DNA of 64,000 bases. Origin: Candidatus Methylopumilus rimovensis. GTDB lineage: Bacteria > Pseudomonadota > Gammaproteobacteria > Burkholderiales > Methylophilaceae. Each line of letters starts with the position of its first letter. Positions within the stretch are counted from its first letter, which is position 1. Under the pieces are notes generated by a model. The model ran no database searches. It was not told where the DNA came from and saw only the letters and a list, made by a program, of their open reading frames with translations. The translations under genes were made by a program, and so were the position numbers. The stretch covers positions 620,001-684,000 of the forward strand of contig NZ_CP040986.1 of assembly GCF_006364615.1 (NCBI RefSeq), read 5' to 3'. This document shows, one piece after another, positions 47,693 through 56,643 of the stretch.

Positions 47693-48249
47693 TAAATAGC
47701 GAGTAATTCAGATTCTTTTAACTGAAGAAGCTTATCAATTTCAGCAATAAATTTATCTGTAATTTTTTGAACATCATCTTGCGATCTTCTCTCATCATCC
47801 TCACTGATTTCTTTTTCTTTGAGAGATTTTTTTAGCGAGTCATTTGCATCGCGTCTAATATTTCGGATTGCCACTTTTGCTGATTCAGCTTCTGTACGCA
47901 CAACTTTTATAAGATCTTTTCTTCGCTCTTCAGTAAGTGTTGGCATTGGAACACGAATAAGATCTCCAGATGTCGCAGGATTCAATCCAAGATCGCTATC
48001 GCGAATTGCTTTCTCAACTTTAGCAACCATACTTTTTTCATAAGGCTGCACATTAATTGTTTTTGCATCCCCTAAATTAACTCCAGCAACCTGATTTATT
48101 GGAACCATCGATCCATAATAATCAATAAGGATGTGATCAAGAAGCCCTGTATGTGCTCTACCCGTTCTAATTTTTGCAAGGTCAGACTTAAAAGAGTCTA
48201 GAGATTTTTGCATTTTTTCATTTACATTTATTTTGATTGCTTCAGTCAT
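47692..48249 (-). CDS. frr: Ribosome recycling factor
   Basis: With EF-G releases ribosomes after termination. The 185-residue protein has the three-helix-bundle sequence: [20 protein letters not shown] at the N-terminus, a middle beta domain with [18 protein letters not shown], and a C-terminal helix [19 protein letters not shown]. It lies 15 bases after pyrH in the rpsB-tsf-pyrH-frr order common to most bacteria. Confidence 0.98.
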   Translation of the reverse strand: MTEAIKINVNEKMQKSLDSFKSDLAKIRTGRAHTGLLDHILIDYYGSMVPINQVAGVNLGDAKTINVQPYEKSMVAKVEKAIRDSDLGLNPATSGDLIRVPMPTLTEERRKDLIKVVRTEAESAKVAIRNIRRDANDSLKKSLKEKEISEDDERRSQDDVQKITDKFIAEIDKLLQLKESELLAI

Positions 48250-48264
48250 TACAGTCCTCTTTAA

Positions 48265-48990
48265 TCAATGAACATTGGGCATTACCAGCGTGCCTTCATT
48301 TTGCCCTAATAAGATATTTTTAAGCGCTCCGGATTTGAATATATTAAATACTGCAATAGGTAGTTGTTGGTCTCGGCACAATGTAAGCGCTGTAGCATCC
48401 ATTACCTTCAAATCTTTTTGAATGGCTTCATCAAAACTTACAACCTCATAACGCTTTGCTTTTGGATTTTTTTTTGGGTCTTCTGAATAAATCCCATCTA
48501 CTTTAGTGGCTTTAATCATAATATCTGCATTCATTTCAACCCCGCGCAAAGCTGCTGCAGTATCGGTTGTAAAGAAAGGATTGCCAGTACCGGCAGCAAA
48601 AATAACTACCTTGCCTTCTTCTAAATAACGAATTGCCTTACCTCTAATGTAAGGCTCAACCACCTGCTCAATATTGAGCGCTGATTGAACGCGAGCCACA
48701 ATACCAGCATGCTTCATTGCGTCCTGAAGGGCCAAAGCATTCATGACAGTTGCCATCATACCCATATAGTCAGCAGTTGCCCTATCCATACCTGCAGCAC
48801 CTAAAGCAACTCCTCTAAATATATTGCCACCGCCAATCACAATACCTATTTGAACATTTAAATCGAGCGCCTCTTTGATTTCATGAACAACATTTGAAAT
48901 GGTATGTTGGTTAATACCAAAGGGATCGTCACCCATAAGGGCTTCACCTGAAATTTTTAACAAAACTCTTTTGTACGCGGATCGTGTCAT
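48265..48990 (-). CDS. pyrH: Uridylate kinase
   Basis: Phosphorylates UMP to UDP. The [15 protein letters not shown]-terminus, [26 protein letters not shown], and [20 protein letters not shown] motifs are those of the amino-acid-kinase-fold bacterial UMP kinase. The 241-residue length is normal. A rho-independent terminator lies between it and tsf (49037-49065), so it may also have its own promoter or depend on readthrough. Confidence 0.98.
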   Translation of the reverse strand: MTRSAYKRVLLKISGEALMGDDPFGINQHTISNVVHEIKEALDLNVQIGIVIGGGNIFRGVALGAAGMDRATADYMGMMATVMNALALQDAMKHAGIVARVQSALNIEQVVEPYIRGKAIRYLEEGKVVIFAAGTGNPFFTTDTAAALRGVEMNADIMIKATKVDGIYSEDPKKNPKAKRYEVVSFDEAIQKDLKVMDATALTLCRDQQLPIAVFNIFKSGALKNILLGQNEGTLVMPNVH

Positions 48991-49036
48991 AATTTTTGTT
49001 AAAGTTTAACGCATTTTTAAATTAGAAGACATAAAA

Positions 49037-49065
49037 AAAGGATTGTATAAATCATACAATCCTTT
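49037..49065 (-). terminator. Rho-independent terminator after tsf
   Basis: A perfect 12-base-pair stem (49065-49054 with 49048-49037) closes a 5-base loop and is followed on the reverse strand by T-rich bases (complement of the A run at 49033-49039). It sits between the tsf stop (49085) and the pyrH start (48990), so much of the rpsB-tsf transcript should end here. Confidence 0.8.
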
Positions 49066-49084
49066 ATCAGTTCTTCTTGCTGAA

Positions 49085-49960
49085 TTAAACCTTTGCTGCT
49101 GCTGCGACCTCTGCAGCATAATCCACAACTGCCTTTTCTATGCCTTCGCCTACAGAATAAATGCTAAATGCATTAATTGTCGCATTGTTATTTTTTAACA
49201 GCTGCTCAATAGTTACTTTATCGTCTTTCACGAAAGGTTGATTTAACAATGTAACTTCTTTGAGGAATTTTTGAACTGTACCTTCTGCAATTTTTTCAAG
49301 CATAGCTTCAGGCTTGCCCGCTTCTTTTGCTTTTTCAATCGCAACTCGTTTTTCTACCTCAATCAATTGAGCATCAATGCCTGATGCATTAAGCGCTTTA
49401 GGTTTATTTGCGGCAATATGCATCGCTAAATCTTTTCCTAAAGCGTCGTCACCCCCTTGGAGATCTAGAAGAACGCCAATTCTTCCGCTATGAACATAAC
49501 TGACTATTTGACCAGTTGTTTGATATCGAATAAATCGACGTGGCGTAATATTTTCTCCAATTTTTCCAACAAGCTGCGCTCTCACTTCTTCAGCATTACC
49601 TGACGACATTGTTAAGTTCACCAAAGCCTCAATATTAGTTGGATTTTTTTCATTAATAGCACTTACAAGATCATGTGCGTATTTTAAAAAGTCTTCATTT
49701 TTCGCACAAAAATCTGTTTCCGAGTTCACCTCAAGAAGCGTTCCTGTTTTACCGTCTTTAGCTACAAAAGCTATAACAATACCCTCTGCTGCTAACCTTC
49801 CAGCTGCCTTGCTTGCTTTATTGCCAAATCGTACTCTTAGAATTTCTTCTGCACGCGCGCTGTCTCCATCAGCTTCTGTCAATGCTTTTTTACAATCCAT
49901 CATTGGTGCGTCTGTGCGATCGCGAAGGTCTTTGACCATGCTTGCGGTTATTTCTGCCAC
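49085..49960 (-). CDS. tsf: Elongation factor Ts
   Basis: Nucleotide exchange factor for EF-Tu. The N-terminal UBA-like part has VKDLRDRTDAPMMDCKKAL and the core has EGIVIAFV, NSETDFCAKNEDF and DLAMHIAANKP, all as in the family. The 291-residue length is standard. Start is GTG (49960) with AAGGAG 7 bases upstream. Hairpins lie on both sides: one in the rpsB-tsf gap and a strong terminator after the stop codon. Confidence 0.98.
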   Translation of the reverse strand: MAEITASMVKDLRDRTDAPMMDCKKALTEADGDSARAEEILRVRFGNKASKAAGRLAAEGIVIAFVAKDGKTGTLLEVNSETDFCAKNEDFLKYAHDLVSAINEKNPTNIEALVNLTMSSGNAEEVRAQLVGKIGENITPRRFIRYQTTGQIVSYVHSGRIGVLLDLQGGDDALGKDLAMHIAANKPKALNASGIDAQLIEVEKRVAIEKAKEAGKPEAMLEKIAEGTVQKFLKEVTLLNQPFVKDDKVTIEQLLKNNNATINAFSIYSVGEGIEKAVVDYAAEVAAAAKV

Positions 49961-50002
49961 TTTGATACTCCTTAAATTCTGTATGATTAAACTTATTATT
50001 AA

Positions 50003-50025
50003 AAAAGGGGCACGAAGCCCCTTTT
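50003..50025 (-). terminator. Hairpin with T-run between rpsB and tsf
   Basis: The 9-base stem AAAAGGGGC/GCCCCTTTT (arms 50025-50017 and 50011-50003) has a 5-base loop and is followed on the reverse strand by a T-run. It has the form of a rho-independent terminator and lies in the 83-base gap between rpsB and tsf. It probably stops part of the transcripts, setting the S2 to EF-Ts ratio. The arms would also form a hairpin in the other direction. Confidence 0.75.
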
Positions 50026-50043
50026 AAAACGATTACATAAAAA

Positions 50044-50796
50044 TTATTCAGTAACTGCTTCAGTTACTTCTACAAACTCTTCTTCTTGCGATACTGATTT
50101 GGCAAGCTCATTTAATGCTTGGCTTTTGCCTTCCAGCACTGCATCGGCCATGCCTCTAGCATAAAGCCTAATAGCTCTACTTGAGTCATCATTGCCCGGA
50201 ATAACATATGAAATATCATCAGGCGAGTTATTTGTGTCGACTACACCAATAATAGGTATACCCAGTTTATTTGCTTCTACTACAGCACCACTTTCATGAC
50301 CCACATCAATAATGAATATTGCATCAGGAAGTGCTGTCATATCTTTGATACCACCGATTGAGCGTTGCAATTTCTCATAGTCGCGCTTATAACCTAAAGC
50401 TTCTTTTTTATTAAACTTTTGTAAGCTTCCGTCTTGAAGCATAGCTTCATAATCATTAAGACGCTTAATAGATTGTCTAACAGTTTTAAAATTTGTAAGC
50501 ATGCCACCTAACCATCTGTGGTTTACATAAGACACACCCGCACGAGATGCTTCTTCTTTAAGAATTTCTCGGGCTTGCCTTTTAGTGCCCACAAAAAGAA
50601 TACGCCCTTTATTTGCGGCAAGAGTTCGAATGTACTTCAAAGCCTCTTGAAACATTGGCAATGTCTTTTCTAGGTTAACAATATGAATTTTATTCCTGTC
50701 GCCAAAAATGTATGGTGCCATTCTTGGGTTCCAGTAACGGGTTTGATGGCCGAAATGGACACCCGCTTCTAACATTTGACGCATAGTAACTGACAT
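50044..50796 (-). CDS. rpsB: 30S ribosomal protein S2
   Basis: Binds 16S rRNA late in small-subunit assembly. The [23 protein letters not shown]-terminus, [43 protein letters not shown], and [13 protein letters not shown] motifs are the S2 signatures. The 250-residue length and acidic tail are typical. GGAG lies about 8 bases before the ATG. The leader carries an attenuator-like structure (50820-50875), suggesting feedback control. Confidence 0.98.
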   Translation of the reverse strand: MSVTMRQMLEAGVHFGHQTRYWNPRMAPYIFGDRNKIHIVNLEKTLPMFQEALKYIRTLAANKGRILFVGTKRQAREILKEEASRAGVSYVNHRWLGGMLTNFKTVRQSIKRLNDYEAMLQDGSLQKFNKKEALGYKRDYEKLQRSIGGIKDMTALPDAIFIIDVGHESGAVVEANKLGIPIIGVVDTNNSPDDISYVIPGNDDSSRAIRLYARGMADAVLEGKSQALNELAKSVSQEEEFVEVTEAVTE

Positions 50797-50819
50797 ATTT
50801 GACTCCGTTGTTATGGGTT

Positions 50820-50875
50820 AAAAAAACATTACCTAATTACATCTATTTTCATAGACACCCTAACGTTAGGTAATG
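50820..50875 (-). promoter_or_regulatory. Attenuator-like leader of rpsB
   Basis: On the reverse-strand transcript a 10-base arm CATTACCTAA (50875-50866) can pair with TTAGGTAATG (50836-50827), followed at once by seven T (50826-50820), about 24 bases before the rpsB ATG. The same 5' arm also overlaps a local palindrome CCTAACGTTAGG (50870-50859). The two folds are mutually exclusive, the form expected of a terminator/antiterminator pair. The stem has few G-C pairs, so this is moderate evidence. Confidence 0.5.
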
Positions 50876-50911
50876 CAAAATTATTTCCTCAAGATCCTTG
50901 AAGAAGCGCGC

Positions 50912-50917
50912 TATAAT
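50912..50917 (+). promoter_or_regulatory. -10 box of map
   Basis: A perfect TATAAT at 50912-50917 lies 42 bases ahead of the map ATG at 50960. The -35 region at 50889-50894 is weak (about three of six). Its place inside the upstream part of the open reading frame argues that the early ATG at 50873 is not used. Confidence 0.45.
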
Positions 50918-50959
50918 AGCACAAAAAATAAGCTCAAACGCAATATAAACGCAGCAATC

Positions 50960-51760
50960 ATGACAATACACATCAAAAATCCCCAAGAAATAGAAAAAAT
51001 GCGTGTTGCTGGTAAATTAGCATCAGAAGTCCTTGATTTTATTACACCTTTTGTAAGGTCTGGTATCACCACTGACGAAATCGACAAACTTTGTCATGAT
51101 TATATGGTTAATGTACAAAATACTATCCCCGCTCCGCTCAATTATGCTCCGGACGGACACACACCATATCCCAAGTCAATTTGCACTTCTATTAACCATC
51201 AAATCTGTCATGGTGTCCCTGGGCCAAAAGCGCTTAAAGAAGGTGATATTGTAAATATTGATGTTACTGTAATTAAAGATGGTTTCCATGGCGATACAAG
51301 TAGAATGTTTCATGTGGGCGAAACCTCTATCCAAGCAAAACGTTTATGTAAACTGACTTATGAAGCCATGTGGCTCGGGATTCAAATAGTAAAGCCCGGA
51401 GCAAAATTAGGCGATATCGGATTTATCATTCAAGATTTTGCTGAAAAAAATGGGTTTAGTGTAGTACGAGAATTTTGTGGTCATGGAATTGGCAAGCGAT
51501 TTCATGAAGAACCTCAAGTGCTTCATTATGGAAAACAAGGTACAGGACTTACCTTGGAAGCGGGTATGATTTTTACAATTGAACCTATGATCAATGCAGG
51601 CAAAAGAGACATTAAACAAATGCCTGATGGTTGGACTATAGTCACCAAAGATCGCAGCCTTTCAGCACAATGGGAACATACAATCTTAGTAACTCATAAT
51701 GGTTATGAAGTGCTTACAGTTTCTGAAAAAACACCTCCACCGCCTACATTTGTTAATTAA
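50960..51760 (+). CDS. map: Methionine aminopeptidase, type I
   Basis: Removes the initiator Met from nascent proteins after deformylation. The reading frame opens at 50873, but the ATG at 50960 gives the normal N-terminus MTIHIKNPQEIEKMRVAG (266 residues). Metal ligands are two Asp (NIDVTVIKDGFHGDTSRMF), His (CGHGIGKRFHEEPQV), and two Glu (FTIEPMINAG; QWEHTILV). Divergent from rpsB, as in most proteobacteria, followed 3 bases later by glnD. The substrate-side partner def is 3 kb downstream on the other strand. Confidence 0.96.
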   Translation: MTIHIKNPQEIEKMRVAGKLASEVLDFITPFVRSGITTDEIDKLCHDYMVNVQNTIPAPLNYAPDGHTPYPKSICTSINHQICHGVPGPKALKEGDIVNIDVTVIKDGFHGDTSRMFHVGETSIQAKRLCKLTYEAMWLGIQIVKPGAKLGDIGFIIQDFAEKNGFSVVREFCGHGIGKRFHEEPQVLHYGKQGTGLTLEAGMIFTIEPMINAGKRDIKQMPDGWTIVTKDRSLSAQWEHTILVTHNGYEVLTVSEKTPPPPTFVN

Positions 51761-51763
51761 ATC

Positions 51764-54322
51764 TTGATTCAAAAAGAAATACTCAATTTAAAAAAAGAAA
51801 TCGCTTTAAATGAGTTAAGCCTCATTAAAGCATTCTTAAAAAAAAGAGATGGTCAGTCTTATCTTGATAATCACTCGCTACTTATTGATAAAGTATTAAA
51901 AAAACTATGGGACGGGCTTGAATTCAAAAATAGCGCCTCTCTTATCGCCTGCGGGGGATATGGTCGCAAAGAATTATTTCCATATTCTGACATCGACTTA
52001 TTAATATTAATTCCAAAGAATCTTAATAAATCCTTAAGTCAAAAAATTGAACAGTTTATTACCTTGGCATGGGATCTTGGTTTAAGAATTGGCCATAGCG
52101 TCAGAAATATTACCGAGACTAAAAGGGAAATTAAAAAAGATATTACGGTGCAAACAAATCTTTTAGAGAGTAGATGTCTTATTGGAGACAAAGGCCTTTT
52201 CAGAGAATTAAAAAAGATCGTTAATGAAACTCTCATTCCCATCCACTTTTATGAAGGCAAAATTAAAGAACAGGCTCTTAGACATCAAAAATATAATCAA
52301 TCTGCATATCAATTAGAGCCAAATATAAAAGAAAGTCCTGGTGGGCTAAGAGATCTCCAAATGATTCAATGGATTGGTAAAAGTCATATCCCAAGATTTA
52401 ATTTACAAAAATTAAATCAAAGAAAAGATCTTGATAAGCAAAATTTTCAGAAGCTTATAAATACTGAGCTCTTTATTAAAAACTTAAGAATTCTTCTTCA
52501 TATCACTGCAAAACAGAATGAAGATAGATTGCTTTTCGACTATCAAAATCAATTAGGTTTACTACTTAACTATAAAAATAGCCCTCATAAAAAAAGAAGT
52601 GAATTATTTATGAGGGACTTTTATAAAGCGATCAATTTCACAACGTACATTAATGAAGTGTTACTTAAAAAGCTTAACCCCAAAAAAATTACTAAGCCAA
52701 GAAAAATTGAAAATAGCGAATTTCTGATTGTTATGGATGGGCATTTAGAGATTGGTTCAAATTTCAAAAATAAATCTATTACACCTCATATATTTGATGT
52801 CTTTATTACTTTTCAAAATCATACATCGCTGAAATCTTTGGGGCCAAAGCTGATGATGCTACTTCAAAATTCCTCAAAAGAAATAAATGAAGCATTTCGA
52901 AAAAATAAAAAACAACAAGAAAAATTCTTATCTATTCTCAAATCGGACAAAAAGGTAAATCGAACGTTAAGGATTATGAATAAATGCAACCTAATCGGCG
53001 CATATATTCCTGCATTTGGAAAAATAGTTGGTCAGATGCAGCATGATTTATTTCATATCTATACAGTGGATGAACATATTCTCAACGTTATTCGTAACTT
53101 AAGAAGATTCGCTAAGGATGAATTGAAACACGAGTTTCCTGACTGTTATGATTTATTCAAAAATTACAAAAAAAAATATGTCTTGTATCTCGCTGCACTA
53201 TTTCATGATATTGCAAAAGGTCGAGGTGGCGATCATTCCGAATTGGGAGCAAAAGATGTTGATGAATTTTCAAAGCTCAATCATTTGCCTCCTGAAGATC
53301 ATAAAATCATCAAATGGCTTGTGAAATCTCACCTTATTATGTCTCATACAGCACAAAAATTAGACCTATCAGATCCTAGAATAATTGAAGATTTTGCAAA
53401 AAAAGTAACAAACAAAGAAAATTTGATTTCACTTTACCTCCTCACAGTTGCAGATATAAGAGCAACAAGCCCTTATGTATGGAACCAATGGAAGGCTATA
53501 CTTCTCAAAAATTTATTTAACTACACTTTAAATTATTTAGAGCAAGATAAGTTGTCTCATGAAGATTCAATTACAAAACGAAAAGAAAAAGCAGCATTAA
53601 TTCTTGAACATTACAATATTAAAAATCATCACTACAAAGTGCTTTGGGAAAATTTTGGGAAAAACTATTTCTACAAATACACTGAAGAAGAAATAGCCTG
53701 GCAGACAAGGTTATTATTTTCACATACAGCACCCACAAAACCAATTATTAGAGTTAGACATCGCTCAAATGGCGAAGGCATAGAAGTTCTTATTTATCAA
53801 AAAAATTCTGCACATATTTTTAACAAAACTTGCCATTTTTTTGATGAAATTGGATATAACATTGCTGCAGCAAAAATATTCACAACTCAACATAATTATG
53901 CATTGAACCTTTTTGATTTGCTTGATGCCAATCCTAAGTCTGTAAGTTACGAAGGGCTCTTTAAATTCATTGAAAAAGAATTAACTAGTCGATTTGAAAG
54001 TCATAAAGAAAATAAGCCTACAAAACTTTCTGAACGAAGTCGTCAAGCGACACATCACTCTTTTGATACGAAAATTTCTATTTCACAGATTGAACAATCC
54101 ACCACTTATCAATTAGATATAATTACTGATGATAGAAATGGGCTATTAAGCCTTATATCTGACCAGCTTTCAAAACAAGATATATCAATTAATGATGCGA
54201 AAATAAATACATTAGGATCGCGCGTAGAAGACACTTTTTTAATTACATATAAAAATAATCAAGCGCTCAAGAAAATAAAAAAAGATAGCCTAGTAAAAAG
54301 ACTGAGGGAATTAATTGAGTAA
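51764..54322 (+). CDS. glnD: Bifunctional uridylyltransferase/uridylyl-removing enzyme GlnD
   Basis: Sensor of glutamine that (de)uridylylates PII proteins. N-terminal nucleotidyltransferase GGYGRKELFPYSDIDLLIL (about residues 65-83), GlnD PII-uridylyltransferase helical region, an HD domain with FHDIAKGRGGDHSELG (around 480-495), and two C-terminal ACT domains (about 675-850, LITDDRNGLLSLISDQL-type). The 852-residue protein starts at TTG (51764), just after the map stop. Its presence implies PII-based nitrogen control, although glnB is not in the window. Confidence 0.95.
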   Translation: MIQKEILNLKKEIALNELSLIKAFLKKRDGQSYLDNHSLLIDKVLKKLWDGLEFKNSASLIACGGYGRKELFPYSDIDLLILIPKNLNKSLSQKIEQFITLAWDLGLRIGHSVRNITETKREIKKDITVQTNLLESRCLIGDKGLFRELKKIVNETLIPIHFYEGKIKEQALRHQKYNQSAYQLEPNIKESPGGLRDLQMIQWIGKSHIPRFNLQKLNQRKDLDKQNFQKLINTELFIKNLRILLHITAKQNEDRLLFDYQNQLGLLLNYKNSPHKKRSELFMRDFYKAINFTTYINEVLLKKLNPKKITKPRKIENSEFLIVMDGHLEIGSNFKNKSITPHIFDVFITFQNHTSLKSLGPKLMMLLQNSSKEINEAFRKNKKQQEKFLSILKSDKKVNRTLRIMNKCNLIGAYIPAFGKIVGQMQHDLFHIYTVDEHILNVIRNLRRFAKDELKHEFPDCYDLFKNYKKKYVLYLAALFHDIAKGRGGDHSELGAKDVDEFSKLNHLPPEDHKIIKWLVKSHLIMSHTAQKLDLSDPRIIEDFAKKVTNKENLISLYLLTVADIRATSPYVWNQWKAILLKNLFNYTLNYLEQDKLSHEDSITKRKEKAALILEHYNIKNHHYKVLWENFGKNYFYKYTEEEIAWQTRLLFSHTAPTKPIIRVRHRSNGEGIEVLIYQKNSAHIFNKTCHFFDEIGYNIAAAKIFTTQHNYALNLFDLLDANPKSVSYEGLFKFIEKELTSRFESHKENKPTKLSERSRQATHHSFDTKISISQIEQSTTYQLDIITDDRNGLLSLISDQLSKQDISINDAKINTLGSRVEDTFLITYKNNQALKKIKKDSLVKRLRELIE

Positions 54323-54326
54323 AAAA

Positions 54327-54417
54327 TGGCGGAAGAGGTGAGATTCGAACTCACGGAGGGCTATGAACCCTCGACGGTTTTCAAGACCGCTGCCTTAAAC
54401 CGCTCAGCCACTCTTCC
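54327..54417 (-). tRNA. tRNA-Ser (anticodon TGA)
   Basis: The 91-base reverse-strand sequence begins GGAAGAGTGGCTGAGCGGTT, has an anticodon arm CGGTC-TTGAAAA-CCG (TGA), a long variable arm as in class II tRNAs, a T arm with GAGTTCGAATCTC, and encoded CCA. The acceptor stem GGAAGAG pairs with CTCTTCC. A TAGAAT at 54432-54427, ten bases upstream, is a plausible -10 box with a G+C-rich discriminator; its -35 partner is poor. Confidence 0.97.
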
Positions 54418-54441
54418 CGAGCGAGAATTCTAACATAACCT

Positions 54442-54975
54442 TTAATCATCTTGAAGGTCTGAATTGGGAAATAAAACTTCAGAAAATCCAAAATTACTCA
54501 AATCCTCAATCTTCATAGGATAAAGAATACCATCTAAATGATCACACTCATGCTGAACGACGCGCGCATGAAAATCAGTAACTGTGCGATCAATTGGATT
54601 CTGATTCAAATCATAGCCTTGATAACGAAGTTTTTTAAATCTTGGCACTAAGCCCCTCATGCCAGGAACGGAAAGACACCCCTCCCATCCACTTTCTATA
54701 TCATCATCAAGAAAAGTAAGTTTTGGATTAATTAAAATAGTGTATGGCACTTCTTCTACGTCTGGATATCGCGGAGTCTTTTTAATACCAAAAATGACAA
54801 CCCTTAGGCTCACGCCTATTTGAGGTGCTGCTAAGCCTGCGCCATTTAAAGAATGCATAGTATCTTGCATATCTTCAATCAAATTTTTTAATGCGCGACT
54901 TTTGAAATCATGAATTGGCTCTGCAACTTTCAAAAGCAGCGGATCGCCCATTTTTAACACTTGTCTTATGGTCAT
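54442..54975 (-). CDS. def: Peptide deformylase
   Basis: Iron-type metallopeptidase removing the N-formyl group from nascent proteins. Motif 1 GAGLAAPQIG, motif 2 WEGCLSVPGM (Cys ligand) and motif 3 QHECDHLDG (HExxH) are intact. The 177-residue length is normal for type 1 enzymes. The ATG directly follows the mtiP stop, and tRNA-Ser lies downstream. It is not paired with fmt here. Confidence 0.97.
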   Translation of the reverse strand: MTIRQVLKMGDPLLLKVAEPIHDFKSRALKNLIEDMQDTMHSLNGAGLAAPQIGVSLRVVIFGIKKTPRYPDVEEVPYTILINPKLTFLDDDIESGWEGCLSVPGMRGLVPRFKKLRYQGYDLNQNPIDRTVTDFHARVVQHECDHLDGILYPMKIEDLSNFGFSEVLFPNSDLQDD

Positions 54976-55731
54976 TTAGTTTTTTGAAACAATTGTTTGA
55001 ATCAGTCTAATTACATCAATCATCATATGTTGGCAAACATCATTATCACAAAGCTCATTAATACTAGAAAATGAAATAGCATCTTTACTTTGACCTCTTC
55101 CAGCGGCGTGATTTACCATAGGGCATATGGCTGCATATGCAATATTAAGTTCTTTTGCCAAAGCCGCTTCAGGCATTCCAGTCATACCAACGATATTAGC
55201 ACCGTCTTTTTCAAGACGATTTATTTCGGCTGCAGTTTCTAATCGAGGTCCCTGCACTGCCGCATAAACACCTTCAGTCACCACTGTTTTTAATAAAGCC
55301 TGTGCAGAAGTAATAATTTGTTTTCTTAAAGATTCATCATATGGATAAGTAAAATCTATGTGCTTAACTGGCATTTCAGCGCCATCAAAATAAGTATTTT
55401 TACGGCCATATGTATAATCAATAATTTGACTGGGAATACATATAGCGCCTGGTTTAACTGCTTCATCGATTACGCCGACAGTAGCTACGGATATGATTTT
55501 CGTAACTCCCACCGATTGAAGAGCCCAAATGTTCGCACGATAATTAATTTCATGAGGCGGTATTGTATGGCCCGAGCCATGACGAGCTAGAAAAACAATA
55601 TTTTTATTGGATAATGATCCAAAAATGAGCGGCTGAGAAGGTTCTCCATAAGGTGTTCTAATAAGCTCACGCTTTAATACTTTTAATTCATGTATAGAAG
55701 CTAATCCCGTGCCACCAATAATTCCAAACAT
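54976..55731 (-). CDS. mtiP: Purine nucleoside phosphorylase family: probable S-methyl-5'-thioinosine phosphorylase
   Basis: Phosphorolyses the thiomethyl nucleoside from polyamine/SAM metabolism. The PNP/MTAP fold is seen in IGGTGLASI (phosphate), RHGSGHTIPPHEINYRANIWAL, QGPRLETAAEI and VGMTGMPEA. In MTA phosphorylases the base-recognition Asp residues sit in a TDYDCW-like segment. Here the matching segment is VNHAAGRG with Asn207 and Ala, as in the Pseudomonas methylthioinosine phosphorylase (VNPAAG, from memory). So hypoxanthine is the likely base, requiring an MTA deaminase elsewhere. MtnP is the alternative name. Confidence 0.82.
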   Translation of the reverse strand: MFGIIGGTGLASIHELKVLKRELIRTPYGEPSQPLIFGSLSNKNIVFLARHGSGHTIPPHEINYRANIWALQSVGVTKIISVATVGVIDEAVKPGAICIPSQIIDYTYGRKNTYFDGAEMPVKHIDFTYPYDESLRKQIITSAQALLKTVVTEGVYAAVQGPRLETAAEINRLEKDGANIVGMTGMPEAALAKELNIAYAAICPMVNHAAGRGQSKDAISFSSINELCDNDVCQHMMIDVIRLIQTIVSKN

Positions 55732-55782
55732 AAAACTAACCTCACCTATTAAAGATTTACATTCTATAACATACTACTGTAT

Positions 55783-56643
55783 ATGAGGATTACACAAAAC
55801 ATAAAGAACCAATACAAAATCAAGCAAACAAAGAAGCATTATGAAAATTTTACTGTAGGCTCATTAGTTCTTGGTATAGAAATGAAAGAGGCTATTACCA
55901 CCTTGTATGCTTTTGCTCGTCTCGGTGACGATATTGCTGATGAAGGAAATAAATCTAAGAAAGACCGTCTTAAAGAAATAAAATATCTTAAAGATCATCT
56001 AAAAAAAATTGAAAAAAATCAAAAAATTAACGACCCATATTTTAAAATATTAAAAAAAATACTTATTAAATATAATATAAAAATCAGTAACTTATATAAA
56101 TTTATTAATGCTTTTAATAAAGATATTAATCATAAACAATACTCTAGATTTAATGGCCTAATCAAATATTGTGAGGATGCAGCGAACCCAGCTGGTGAAC
56201 TTATTTTAAGCCTTGCAAAAAAAGATAATAAAGAAAATATTCGCAAATCTAATGCGATTTGTACGGCGTTAGCACTTATTAATTTCGCTCAAGGGGCTGT
56301 TGAAGATTATAAAAAAGGTCGAATTTATTTTCCAAAAGACGAGATAAAAGAATTTAATCTAAATATCAAAGATATCGAAAAAAGAAACTTTTCAGCTCAA
56401 TGGATAAGATATAAAAAATTTTGGGTTAATCGAAATTACCAAATCCTTAAGGAAGGCTTAGGGCTTGGAAAAAAAATAAAAGGTAGGCTTGGCTTGGAAA
56501 TACAAATGATTGAGCTTGCAGCGCTTTTATTAGTAGAAAGAATGAAAAAAAATGACTGTAATTTATTCATTAACCCACCTAAAATTAAAACATTAGATTG
56601 GATATTCATATTCCTTAAAGCTGCAACCCTAAAACTATCATGA
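55783..56643 (+). CDS. hpnC: HpnC-like squalene/phytoene synthase homolog
   Basis: All-helical trans-isoprenoid synthase family, 286 residues. In the HpnC-D-E route HpnC hydrates presqualene diphosphate to hydroxysqualene. The N-terminal HYENFTVGSLVLG resembles the HpnC HYENFPVAS signature. The first Asp-rich motif is complete (DDIADE, 49-54). The second, usually QDVAxD, reads QGAVEDYKKGRIYFP, so the first Asp is Gly171 and Asp175 remains. The gene is unusually Lys/Asn-rich compared with its neighbours. hpnD overlaps its stop by 4 bases. Activity is uncertain. Confidence 0.8.
   Translation: MRITQNIKNQYKIKQTKKHYENFTVGSLVLGIEMKEAITTLYAFARLGDDIADEGNKSKKDRLKEIKYLKDHLKKIEKNQKINDPYFKILKKILIKYNIKISNLYKFINAFNKDINHKQYSRFNGLIKYCEDAANPAGELILSLAKKDNKENIRKSNAICTALALINFAQGAVEDYKKGRIYFPKDEIKEFNLNIKDIEKRNFSAQWIRYKKFWVNRNYQILKEGLGLGKKIKGRLGLEIQMIELAALLLVERMKKNDCNLFINPPKIKTLDWIFIFLKAATLKLS

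Noticed and set aside
50873-50959. N-terminal extension of map by 29 residues
   Set aside because: A perfect TATAAT lies inside it and the ATG at 50960 gives the standard N-terminus.
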